Shown here: positions 1-7,291 of the stretch, in pieces
Layout: each line of letters opens with the position of its first letter
How positions within the stretch are numbered: the stretch's first letter is position 1
Program-made: the position numbers and the translations under genes
Assembly: GCA_050698355.1 (NCBI GenBank)
Contig: JBOHBN010000436.1
Location: 1 to 20,712, forward strand
DNA length: 20,712 nt
Source: JBOHBN01 sp050698355
GTDB lineage: Bacteria > Actinomycetota > Actinomycetes > Streptosporangiales > WHST01
Direction of reading: 5' to 3'
The notes under the pieces: generated by a model
What the model was told of the DNA's origin: nothing
Seen by the model: only the letters and a program-made list of their open reading frames with translations
The model's database searches: none

Positions 1-7
1 CCCGTAG

Positions 8-53
8 CTTGTCAGTATCTCAGCCCGCTAGAGCGAGCTGAGATACTGACAAG
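8..53 (-). terminator. Long perfect hairpin downstream of the HIT gene
   Basis: The arms CTTGTCAGTATCTCAGC (8-24) and its exact reverse complement (37-53) form a 17-bp stem. After one C/A mismatch, a further 4 bp (26-29 with 32-35) extend it. There is no T-tract, which is common for actinobacterial terminators. It begins 16 nt beyond the HIT stop codon, so a terminator, possibly bidirectional, is the simplest reading. A long palindromic operator for a gene beyond the left edge cannot be excluded. Confidence 0.6.
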
Positions 54-69
54 TTGCCGGAGCAGGTGC

Positions 70-624
70 TCAGTCCGGCCAAGCCTTGGCGACCATGGCA
101 CGCGTGTCGCGAAGGAGCTGTGGCAACACCTTGGTGCGGCCCACCACCGGCATGAAGTTGGTGTCCCCGCCCCAGCGCGGCACCACGTGCTGGTGCAGGT
201 GCGCGGCGATTCCGGCCCCGGCGACCGAACCCTGGTTCATCCCGATGTTGAAGCCCTGGGCGTTCGACGCGGTGCGCAGCGCTGCCATGGCCTGCTTGGT
301 GAGCGCCGCGACCTCCGCGGTCTCGCCCTCGTCCAGCTCCGGGTAGTCGGCCAGGTGCCGGTACGGGCAGACCATCACGTGTCCCGCCGCGTACGGGTAG
401 AGGTTGAGCACCACGTACGCGAGCTGACCCCGCGCCACCACGAGGCCTTCCTCGTCGTCCAGCGTGGGGATGCGGCAGAACGGGCAGCCCTCGCCCGGGC
501 CCGGGCCCGTCGGCTTGTTCTCGCCCTTGATGTAGGCCATCCGGTGCGGCGTCCACAGCCGCTGCCAGTCGTCCGGCTGGCCGACCCCCTCCTGCACGAC
601 TGACTGCCGGTCGTCGTCGGTCAT
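70..624 (-). CDS. HIT family protein (histidine triad nucleotide hydrolase/phosphorylase)
   Basis: This is a 184-aa cytosolic protein of the histidine triad superfamily. The catalytic motif HLHQHVVPRW is at residues 142-151. A CPFC pair (47-50) and a conserved H90 are typical zinc ligands of the longer HIT branch, and N74 lies in the usual LNLYPY strand. The family cleaves dinucleoside polyphosphates or nucleoside phosphoramidates. The mycobacterial neighbour of thrS (Rv2613c) has the same HxHxHVVPRW signature and is known as an Ap4A phosphorylase, so that activity is a reasonable inference. The ATG at 624 is chosen because an upstream extension in frame would run through thrS. The thrS stop codon is only 10 nt upstream, so the two genes are probably co-transcribed. 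The hairpin at 8-53 follows it. Confidence 0.93.
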   Translation of the reverse strand: MTDDDRQSVVQEGVGQPDDWQRLWTPHRMAYIKGENKPTGPGPGEGCPFCRIPTLDDEEGLVVARGQLAYVVLNLYPYAAGHVMVCPYRHLADYPELDEGETAEVAALTKQAMAALRTASNAQGFNIGMNQGSVAGAGIAAHLHQHVVPRWGGDTNFMPVVGRTKVLPQLLRDTRAMVAKAWPD

Positions 625-634
625 ACCGTGCCCG

Positions 635-2593
635 TCATACCTGAACGCGCTCCTCGATCGCCCGCACGATTTCCGCCACTGCCTCCTGCACCGGGACGAA
701 GTTGCGCTGCTCACCGCTGCGGTACCTGAAGGACACCGACCCTTTGGCGATGTCCTCGTCTCCCGCAATCAGCATGTACGGGATCTTCTGCTTCTGGGCG
801 GTGCGGATCTTCTTCTGCATCCGGTCGTCGGACTCGTCGACCTCGACCCGTACGCCACGGGCACGCAGCTGCTCCGCGACCTGGCGCAGGTATGGCGCGT
901 GCGCGTCCGCGACCGGGATGCCGACCGCCTGCACCGGCGCGAGCCAGGGCGGGAACGCGCCCGCGTAGTGCTCGACCAGGATGCCGAAGAACCGCTCGAT
1001 CGAACCGAACAGTGCCCGGTGGATCATGTACGGCCGGGGCCGCGTGCCATCGGCCGCCTGATACTCGAGGTCGAACCTGTCCGGCTCCTGAAGGTCCACC
1101 TGCAGGGTCGAAAGCTGCCAACGCCTGCCGATCGCGTCACGCACGTGCACGTCGATCTTCGGCGCGTAGAAGGTGCCCTCGCCCGGGTCGATCTCATACG
1201 GGACCCCCGCTCGCCGCAGCGCATCTTCGAGCGCAGCCTCGGCGCGGTTCCAGTCGTCCAGGTCGCCCACGTACTTGTCCGGGCGCGTGGACAGGTCAGC
1301 GGTGAACTCGGTGAGCCCGTAGTCGCGTAGCAGTCCGATGACGAACTGGAGGAGACTCGCAAGCTCGTCCTGGAGTTGCTCGGGGCTGCAGAAAATGTGC
1401 GAGTCGTCCTGGGTGAAGCCGCGCGAGCGGGTGAGACCGTGGACAACGCCGGACTTCTCGTACCTGTAGACCGTGCCGAACTCGAACAGCCGCAGCGGCA
1501 GCTCCCGGTAGCTACGCCCGCGGCTGGCGTAGATGAGGATGTGGCCGGGACAGTTCATCGGCTTCGGGTAGTACTTCGCACCCTCCATCTCCATCGGCGG
1601 GTACATGCCCTCGGCATACCAGTCCAGGTGACCCGATGTCTCGAACAGATCCGACTTGACGATGTGCGGGGTGTAGACGAACTCGTAGCCCGCCTCCTCG
1701 TGTCGCCGCCGCGCGTAGTCCTCGAGCACCCGGCGGATCGCGCCGCCCTTCGGGTGCCACACGGCGAGCCCGCTGCCCGCCTCCTCGGGGAAGCTGAACA
1801 GGTCGAGCTCGGCGCCGAGCTTGCGGTGGTCGCGGCGTTCGGCCTCCGCCAGCCGGTCGAGGTACGCCTTCAGCGCGTCCCTGCTCTCCCAGGCTGTGCC
1901 GTAGATGCGCTGCAGCTGCGGGTTCTTCTCGCTCCCCCGCCAGTACGCGCCGCCCGAGCGCATCAGCTTGACCGCCGGCACGAGCTTGGTCGACGGCAGG
2001 TGCGGCCCGCGGCACAGGTCCTTCCACGCGACCGAGCCGTCGCGCGCGAGGTTGTCGTAGATGGTCAGCTCGCCCGCGCCGACCTCGACCTCGGCTCCCT
2101 CAGTGTCGGTCGCGCCGCCCTTCAGGCCGATCAGCTCCAACTTGTACGGCTCGCCCGCCAGCTCGGACCGCGCGTCCGGCTCCGACACCGCGCGGCGGCG
2201 GAACGCCTGGCCCTGCTTGATGATGTCGCGCATCGCCTTCTCGATGCGGGCGAGGTCGTCCGGGGTGAAGGGATCGCGCACGTCGAAGTCGTAGTAGAAG
2301 CCGTCGGCCACCGGCGGGCCGATGCCGAGCTTCGCCTCCGGAAACAGCGACTGCACCGCCTGCGCCAGCACGTGCGCACAGGAGTGTCGCAGCACGGCGA
2401 GGCCGTCAGGCGAGTCGATCTCGACGGGTTCGACCTCGTCGCCGTCGACCAGCGCGTACGCGAGGTCGCACAACTCCCCGTTGACGCGGGCCACGACCAC
2501 CTCCCGGCGCCCGTCGAACAGCTCACCGGCCGTCGTGCCCGCCGCCACCGCTCGCGCGTCGCCGCCGAGGGTGATGGTCAGGTCGCCGGACAC
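635..2593 (-). CDS. thrS: Threonine-tRNA ligase
   Basis: This is a class II aminoacyl-tRNA synthetase that charges tRNA-Thr with threonine in the cytosol. At 652 aa it is full length. Domains in order are TGS (about 1-62), the editing domain with its HxxxH (H70, H74) and C194/H198 zinc-type ligands, the class II catalytic core, and the anticodon-binding domain (about 550 to the end). The catalytic zinc residues are C348 in MNCPGH, H399 and H525, each offset by 14 from the E. coli numbering. Motif 3 follows H525 (HRALFGSIERFF). The start is the GTG at 2593, placed 7 nt after GAAGGAG. A longer in-frame reading would run into the preceding gene. It is likely transcribed with the HIT gene, an order conserved in actinobacteria. 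I see no T-box in the 80-nt leader. Confidence 0.97.
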   Translation of the reverse strand: MSGDLTITLGGDARAVAAGTTAGELFDGRREVVVARVNGELCDLAYALVDGDEVEPVEIDSPDGLAVLRHSCAHVLAQAVQSLFPEAKLGIGPPVADGFYYDFDVRDPFTPDDLARIEKAMRDIIKQGQAFRRRAVSEPDARSELAGEPYKLELIGLKGGATDTEGAEVEVGAGELTIYDNLARDGSVAWKDLCRGPHLPSTKLVPAVKLMRSGGAYWRGSEKNPQLQRIYGTAWESRDALKAYLDRLAEAERRDHRKLGAELDLFSFPEEAGSGLAVWHPKGGAIRRVLEDYARRRHEEAGYEFVYTPHIVKSDLFETSGHLDWYAEGMYPPMEMEGAKYYPKPMNCPGHILIYASRGRSYRELPLRLFEFGTVYRYEKSGVVHGLTRSRGFTQDDSHIFCSPEQLQDELASLLQFVIGLLRDYGLTEFTADLSTRPDKYVGDLDDWNRAEAALEDALRRAGVPYEIDPGEGTFYAPKIDVHVRDAIGRRWQLSTLQVDLQEPDRFDLEYQAADGTRPRPYMIHRALFGSIERFFGILVEHYAGAFPPWLAPVQAVGIPVADAHAPYLRQVAEQLRARGVRVEVDESDDRMQKKIRTAQKQKIPYMLIAGDEDIAKGSVSFRYRSGEQRNFVPVQEAVAEIVRAIEERVQV

Positions 2594-2633
2594 GGCTGCT
2601 CCTTCACGGGTATGTCGGGTTGGGACGTCTCGC

Positions 2634-2662
2634 ATGCTATCGGGGCGGCGCGACGGGCTCAC
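2634..2662 (-). promoter_or_regulatory. Candidate thrS promoter
   Basis: On the minus strand, TAGCAT (2634-2639) fits the actinobacterial TANNNT -10 pattern. A weak -35-like hexamer lies 17 nt upstream. Transcription would begin near 2627, leaving a leader of about 34 nt before the GTG start. This is motif matching only. Confidence 0.28.
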
Positions 2663-2673
2663 ACCGGTTTGGG

Positions 2674-3117
2674 TCAGCCGGAGACCGCCAGCATGACCAG
2701 GGCGAGGACACCGTTCGCGCTCTGGCTGGCGGTGCGGATCCAGTGCACGCGCACGAGCGACCGCAGCGTTGCCTCGTCGCGGTCGCTGCCGAGCCGGATC
2801 AGCCGCGGAACCACCATCGCCGCGGTGTTGGCGCCCGTGATGATGGCCAGCGCGAGACCGACCAGGATCATGAGCAGCGACACGCCCTCCGGTCGCAGCC
2901 CGAGAAGCATCACGACCAGGGCAAGCGCGTTCAGCGCGATGGCCGGCCACAGCACCGGACCGAACGACCGGTAGTGCGCCGCTATGTAGCCGGGGAACTC
3001 GTCGGCGCCCACCCATTGAAAGAGGGGAAAGTGAATGCGCTGACCGAACCACACGGTGCCGACGAGGTACCAGGCCGTAGCGACGTAGACGATCAGGGTT
3101 AGCTCAGCCAAGCTCAT
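2674..3117 (-). CDS. Small four-helix membrane protein, DUF1772-like
   Basis: This is a 147-aa integral membrane protein of unknown function. Four hydrophobic segments can be seen: near the N-terminus (LTLIVYVATAWYLVG), in the middle (LWPAIALNALALVVMLLGL), immediately after it (LLMILVGLALAIITGANTA), and at the C-terminus (SANGVLALVMLAV). The layout and the paired polar stretch VVPRLIRLGSD resemble DUF1772-type proteins, but I cannot confirm the family. Three start codons compete: GTG 3126, ATG 3123 and ATG 3117. The last is preferred because AGGTG sits at a workable distance only from it. The gene ends 80 nt before the thrS start, with a possible thrS promoter between, so co-transcription is uncertain. 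Confidence 0.75.
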   Translation of the reverse strand: MSLAELTLIVYVATAWYLVGTVWFGQRIHFPLFQWVGADEFPGYIAAHYRSFGPVLWPAIALNALALVVMLLGLRPEGVSLLMILVGLALAIITGANTAAMVVPRLIRLGSDRDEATLRSLVRVHWIRTASQSANGVLALVMLAVSG

Positions 3118-3335
3118 GCTCATCACCTATCTGTGCGCCGTGAAGCGACACTGGTCTCGTGCTGCCGCTGCCTTGCCCCGCCCAGTGACGCGCAAGCGAT
3201 GCACCACCCGTCACCCGGGCATCACCAGCACCATAATGCCGTACGTCTGGCCGACTCGCCGCGGCAAGTCACGAGCTCCTGCCGGACCGCTCTGTACCGT
3301 TTGCCCCGGCGCTGTCACCGGGAAGGAGACTCGAG
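3118..3335. other. Divergent intergenic region
   Basis: This 218-nt gap separates the minus-strand membrane protein gene from the plus-strand SNF2 gene. It should hold both promoters. I see an AT-rich CATAAT at 3232-3237 on the plus strand, without a convincing -35 partner, and a strong ribosome-binding site (AAGGAG, 7 nt before the ATG at 3336). No small ORF or RNA gene is evident. Confidence 0.5.
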
Positions 3336-4655
3336 ATGCTTGCGGTACATGGCTTGTGGTCGCCTGCACGCGGGCTGTGCCTTTGGGCCGAGGACTCCGA
3401 ACGTGCGGTGAAGAGTCCCAGCCAGGCACTCCGCTCGGCGCGACCGCACCCTTTCGCCGCGCCGGTCGACGCGCTCGCCGGGGTGCACGCGGGCAAGCCG
3501 GACCAGGCGACGCTGGTGTTGCCCTCGCTCCGCTCGGCACCGCTGGACTCCCCCGAGCTGGTCCGGGTCACCCCTCGTCCGACCCCGCGTAGCGATCCGG
3601 TGCTGCTGGCCTGGCTGGTCCCTGTCGTCTCGTTCGACCCAGCGACCGCACTCGGCGTGCTCGACGAACCGGTCGATGCGGTCCGCTACGGAGCCTCAGT
3701 ACGCTTCCTCGTCGAGCTGGCCGCGTTCGCGCGCGAGCTGACCGCACGGGGCAGGGTCCTGCCCACGCTCGGCGACGACGGTGCGGGACCCACCGCGCGC
3801 TGGCGGCCGTTGTTACAGGGCTCGGACGTCACCGCACTGCAGGACTTCGTGACCGCGCTGCCGCCGGTCTGCCGCGCCGAGACCGCCGACCCCGCGTATC
3901 GCGACGGGCGTTACCCCACCGATCTGGTCACAGCGGCGCTGGATGCGATGGTCGATGCCGCCGCACGCGAGCGCCTGACCAGTGAGAGTGACCGACGGCG
4001 CGTCGACCTGGTACCGCCGCGGCGCGGCCGCCGGCCGAAGCAGCCACCGGCCGTGGAAGCCTGGTTGGCCGCACTGTCGGCCAACGACTGCCGGTTCGAC
4101 GCCCCCGCGGACGAGATCGACGCGCTCGCTGCCGCACTGTCACCGTGGGACGAAGTCGGTACCGACAGCACCGGATCGGCGCATGCGACGTTCCGGCTCA
4201 CCGAGGTCACAGAACGCGACGAGCCGGAACGCACGGCCGGAGCCGGCGATGCGGTGGAGGCGGCCGAGCCACGGTGGCGGCTGGAGTTCCTGCTGCAGTC
4301 GGCCGAGGATCCCAGCCTGCTGGTTGCGGCCGAGCAGGCCTGGACCGCGGGCACCGGGTTGCAGCGGTGGTTGGAACAGCCCCAGGAACTTCTGTTGGCC
4401 GAACTCGGTCGCGCGAGCGCCATCTATCCCGAGCTGGCGTCGGCGCTGAGGCAGGCCCGGCCGTGCGCGCTCGATCTCGACGCAGACGGGGCCTTCGATT
4501 TCCTGTCCAGCACGGCCGGGCTGCTCGATCAGGCCGGTTTCGGCGTGTTGCTGCCTTCGTGGTGGACGCGCCGGCGCACGCTCGGTCTCACCCTGAAGGC
4601 GAGCAGCACGCCGACCGACGGAGTGGTGACGGGCGGCAGGTTCGGCCGCGACTAG
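3336..4655 (+). CDS. SNF2-family helicase, N-terminal part (ends at in-frame TAG)
   Basis: This is a 439-aa product matching the N-terminal, non-ATPase half of bacterial HelZ-type SNF2 proteins. It opens with MLAVHGLWSP, typical of the family, and runs into the SNF2-associated domain (about 330 to the end, through LLPSWWTRRRTLGLTLKA). It contains no Walker A or helicase motifs. The start is well supported: AAGGAG lies 7 nt before the ATG. The reading frame ends at TAG (4653-4655), but homology continues in the same frame directly afterwards, so this is a truncated piece rather than a natural protein end. As a free fragment it would lack ATPase activity. See the composite entry for the likely ancestral gene. 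Confidence 0.8.
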   Translation: MLAVHGLWSPARGLCLWAEDSERAVKSPSQALRSARPHPFAAPVDALAGVHAGKPDQATLVLPSLRSAPLDSPELVRVTPRPTPRSDPVLLAWLVPVVSFDPATALGVLDEPVDAVRYGASVRFLVELAAFARELTARGRVLPTLGDDGAGPTARWRPLLQGSDVTALQDFVTALPPVCRAETADPAYRDGRYPTDLVTAALDAMVDAAARERLTSESDRRRVDLVPPRRGRRPKQPPAVEAWLAALSANDCRFDAPADEIDALAAALSPWDEVGTDSTGSAHATFRLTEVTERDEPERTAGAGDAVEAAEPRWRLEFLLQSAEDPSLLVAAEQAWTAGTGLQRWLEQPQELLLAELGRASAIYPELASALRQARPCALDLDADGAFDFLSSTAGLLDQAGFGVLLPSWWTRRRTLGLTLKASSTPTDGVVTGGRFGRD

Positions 4656-4658
4656 CTG

Positions 4659-6428
4659 GTGGACTTCCGCTGGCAGCTCGCGGTCGGTGACGAGACGCTC
4701 ACCGACGAGGAGATTGCCACGCTCGCCGAGGCGAAGGCGCCGCTCGTACGGGTGCGCGGTGAGTGGGTGACCGTCGACCCAGAACGCCTGCGTCGCGGCC
4801 TGGACTTCCTGCGTCGTGAGACCTCTGACCGAAAGACCGCGGGCGAGGTCCTGGCGCTGGCCGCCAGCCATCCCGCCGACCTCGATACGCCGCTGCCGGT
4901 GAACACCGTCCGGGCCGACGGCTGGCTGGGTGACCTGCTCGCCGGTACCGCCGACGAGTCGCTGCGTCCGGTGGGCGTACCTGCCGCCTTCGACGCGGAT
5001 CTGCGGCAATACCAGCAGCGAGGACTGTCCTGGCTGGTGTTCCTGTCCTCGCTCGGGCTGGGAGCGTGCCTCGCCGACGACATGGGGCTCGGCAAGACCG
5101 TGCAGCTGCTGGCGCTCGAAGCCCGCCAGCGTGCCGACGAGCCCGACACCGGCACCACCTTGCTGCTCTGCCCGATGTCACTCGTCGGCAACTGGCAGCG
5201 GGAGGCGGCGCGGTTCGCTCCCGAGCTGCGGGTGTACGCGCACCACGGTCCGGGGCGGGAACACGGCGAACGGCTTCACGACCGGTTGGCGCGCACCGAC
5301 ATCGCCGTGACGACCTACGCGACGGCGACCAGGGATATCGACGAGCTGGCCGAGTACGGCTGGGCGCGCGTCGTGCTCGACGAGGCGCAGGCGGTGAAGA
5401 ACAGCCTGTCCCGTTCGGCCAAGGCCGTACGTCAGCTTCGCGCCGATCATCGGGTTGCACTGACTGGCACCCCGATGGAGAACCGGCTGGCCGAGCTCTG
5501 GTCCATCATGGACTTCCTCAACCCGGGCATCCTCGGGTCGACCGAGAGCTTCCGTGCCAGGTACGCGATTCCGGTCGAGCGGCACGGGGAGAGCGAGCCG
5601 GCGACCCGGCTGCGGGCGATTACCCGTCCGTACGTGCTGCGCCGGCTGAAGACGGACCCGCAGATCATCGACGACCTCCCCGAGAAGATGGAGATCAAGC
5701 AGTACTGCCAGCTCACTACCGAGCAGGCGTCGCTCTACCAGGCGATCGTGGACGACATGATGGAGAAGATCGAGAACTCCGAGGGGATCGAACGCCGCGG
5801 CAACGTGCTCGCCGCGATGACGAAGCTGAAGCAGGCGTGCAACCACCCCGCTCAGTTGCTGCACGACCGGTCCGCCGTCGGGGCCCGCTCCGGGAAGATC
5901 ATCAGACTGGAGGAGGTGCTCGAGGAGACCCTTGCCGAAGGCGACAAGGTCCTCTGCTTCACCCAGTTCACCGAATTCGCCGAGATGCTGCTGCCGCACC
6001 TGTCCGCGCGGTTCGGCCGTGAGGTGCTGTACCTGCACGGCGGCACACCGAAGGTGCGGCGCGACGAGATGGTCGCACGGTTCCAGTCCGACGACGGGCC
6101 CGCGATCTTCCTGCTCTCGTTGAAGGCCGGTGGCACCGGCCTCAACCTCACCGCTGCCAGTCACGTGGTTCACCTCGACCGGTGGTGGAACCCCGCGGTT
6201 GAGAACCAGGCGACCGACCGGGCGTTCCGCATCGGCCAGCGGCGCAACGTTCAGGTGCGCAAGTTCGTCTGCGTAGGCACGTTGGAGGAACGGATCGACG
6301 AAATGATCGAGGACAAGAAGGCGTTGGCGGACATGGTGATCAGCGACGGTGAAGGCTGGTTGACCGAGCTTTCCACCGGCACGTTGCGCGAGGTCTTCGC
6401 GCTGTCCGAGGGAGCCGTAGGTGAGTAA
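4659..6428 (+). CDS. SNF2-family helicase, C-terminal ATPase part
   Basis: This 589-aa region holds the complete SNF2/helicase core of a DNA-dependent ATPase. Visible motifs are DDMGLGKT (Walker A, about 140-147), DEAQ (Walker B, 241-244), LTGTPMENRL (motif III area, about 269-278), a ressortable C-lobe start KVLCFTQF, LKAGGTGLNLTAA, and the arginine-finger region QATDRAFRIGQ. The first residues, DFRWQLAVGDE, belong inside the SNF2-associated domain, so the biological N-terminus lies in the upstream piece. The GTG at 4659 follows the TAG by 3 nt and has no clear Shine-Dalgarno sequence. If made separately, it would depend on reinitiation after the upstream stop. The gene overlaps the SWIM gene by 8 nt. 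The family is known for remodelling nucleic acid-protein complexes; the substrate here is unknown. Confidence 0.85.
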   Translation: MDFRWQLAVGDETLTDEEIATLAEAKAPLVRVRGEWVTVDPERLRRGLDFLRRETSDRKTAGEVLALAASHPADLDTPLPVNTVRADGWLGDLLAGTADESLRPVGVPAAFDADLRQYQQRGLSWLVFLSSLGLGACLADDMGLGKTVQLLALEARQRADEPDTGTTLLLCPMSLVGNWQREAARFAPELRVYAHHGPGREHGERLHDRLARTDIAVTTYATATRDIDELAEYGWARVVLDEAQAVKNSLSRSAKAVRQLRADHRVALTGTPMENRLAELWSIMDFLNPGILGSTESFRARYAIPVERHGESEPATRLRAITRPYVLRRLKTDPQIIDDLPEKMEIKQYCQLTTEQASLYQAIVDDMMEKIENSEGIERRGNVLAAMTKLKQACNHPAQLLHDRSAVGARSGKIIRLEEVLEETLAEGDKVLCFTQFTEFAEMLLPHLSARFGREVLYLHGGTPKVRRDEMVARFQSDDGPAIFLLSLKAGGTGLNLTAASHVVHLDRWWNPAVENQATDRAFRIGQRRNVQVRKFVCVGTLEERIDEMIEDKKALADMVISDGEGWLTELSTGTLREVFALSEGAVGE

Positions 6429-7242
6429 CTGGTTCCCGCCCCCATCCCGCCCACGCCCCGTCGATGGTGGGATCACCACGCGCAGCAAGCGGGGCGCGAT
6501 CGCGCAGACGTGGTGGTCGGAACGCTTCATCGCGGTGCTCGAGTCCATCGGGCTCGGGAACAGGCTCACACGTGGCCGCAGCTACGCTCGCGCCGGGCAG
6601 GTGGTCGATCTACGGGTGGAACCGGGTGCGGTCACCGCAATGGTCCAAGGCAGCAGGGTCAGGCCGTACCGCATAAGGGTGGGCCTCACCGCCTTCGGCA
6701 AGGCCGAGTGGGCGGAGGTGGAGCAGGCCCTTACCGACAACGCCTGGTACGCGGCCAAGCTGCTCGCCGGCGAGATGCCAGAAGACATCGAAGGCGTGTT
6801 CAGCTCGGTCGGGCTTTCGCTCTTCCCAGCCAGCCCGCGAGAGCTGTCCATGGACTGCTCGTGTCCGGACTCGCAGGTGCCCTGCAAGCATCTCGCGGCG
6901 GTCTACTACCTGCTCGCGGAGTCGTTCGATGCCGATCCGTTCGCCATACTCGCGTGGCGTGGGCGGGGTCGCGACGACCTGCTGGACAACCTACGCGCCA
7001 AGCGCTCCGGCGGGTTGCCCGCCGCCGACCGAGCTGAGCGCGTCGAATCGGCCCTGCCACTGACGGAGTGCCTGGACTCATACTTCTTGCCGCAGGGCGA
7101 GTATCCGGCACTCGCCCCTCCACAGACGCGGTGCGACACGCTCCTCGATCAACTCCCACCGGTGCAGCTGTCCGTCCGCGGCCGGAACCTGGTCGAGCTA
7201 CTCCGGCCCGCCTACCTGGCCATGGGCGAGCCGCAGGACTGA
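6421..7242 (+). CDS. SWIM zinc-finger protein
   Basis: This 273-aa protein carries a SWIM finger, CxCx6CxH, at C146, C148, C155 and H157 (MDCSCPDSQVPCKHLAAVYY). Such fingers bind zinc and are linked to nucleic-acid or protein contacts. The N-terminal 120 residues include the usual GRSYARAGQV segment that precedes SWIM domains. The GTG start at 6421 overlaps the end of the SNF2 gene by 8 nt, with GAGGGAG about 6 nt upstream, so translation is probably coupled. The same SNF2-SWIM pairing is seen in mycobacteria (Rv2101/Rv2102). The protein is therefore a likely partner of the SNF2 ATPase in DNA or RNA metabolism. Its exact role is unknown. It is intact although its partner is interrupted. Confidence 0.88.
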   Translation: MSNWFPPPSRPRPVDGGITTRSKRGAIAQTWWSERFIAVLESIGLGNRLTRGRSYARAGQVVDLRVEPGAVTAMVQGSRVRPYRIRVGLTAFGKAEWAEVEQALTDNAWYAAKLLAGEMPEDIEGVFSSVGLSLFPASPRELSMDCSCPDSQVPCKHLAAVYYLLAESFDADPFAILAWRGRGRDDLLDNLRAKRSGGLPAADRAERVESALPLTECLDSYFLPQGEYPALAPPQTRCDTLLDQLPPVQLSVRGRNLVELLRPAYLAMGEPQD

Positions 7243-7291
7243 GCCACGGCGACACTGTCGAAACGCACGCCGGGCAGCCCGTCCCACTGCG

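Larger units (their letters stand above)
3336..6428 (+). pseudogene. HelZ-like SNF2 gene interrupted by one amber codon
   Basis: Read through the TAG, 3336-6428 gives one uninterrupted frame of 1031 codons including that position and the stop. This is close to the length of mycobacterial HelZ (Rv2101, about 1013 aa). The break reads GAC-TAG-CTG-GTG-GAC-TTC, where related proteins have a continuous stretch before LVDFRW. A single G-to-T change in GAG would explain it. No other lesion is visible in the frame. It may be a recent nonsense mutation, a strain-specific truncation, a sequencing error or, less likely, a read-through or split gene. Confidence 0.6.

Noticed and set aside
2594..3052. Much longer thrS product from an upstream start
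   Set aside because: It would overlap the membrane protein gene. GTG 2593 has a good ribosome-binding site and gives the normal length.
3209..3237. Promoter with CATAAT at 3232-3237
   Set aside because: The hexamer 17 nt upstream does not resemble a -35 box, so it is mentioned only as a weak candidate.
4653..4655. TAG read as pyrrolysine or another special amino acid
   Set aside because: No pyl genes or special downstream structure are visible, and the position is not catalytic. A nonsense change is simpler.
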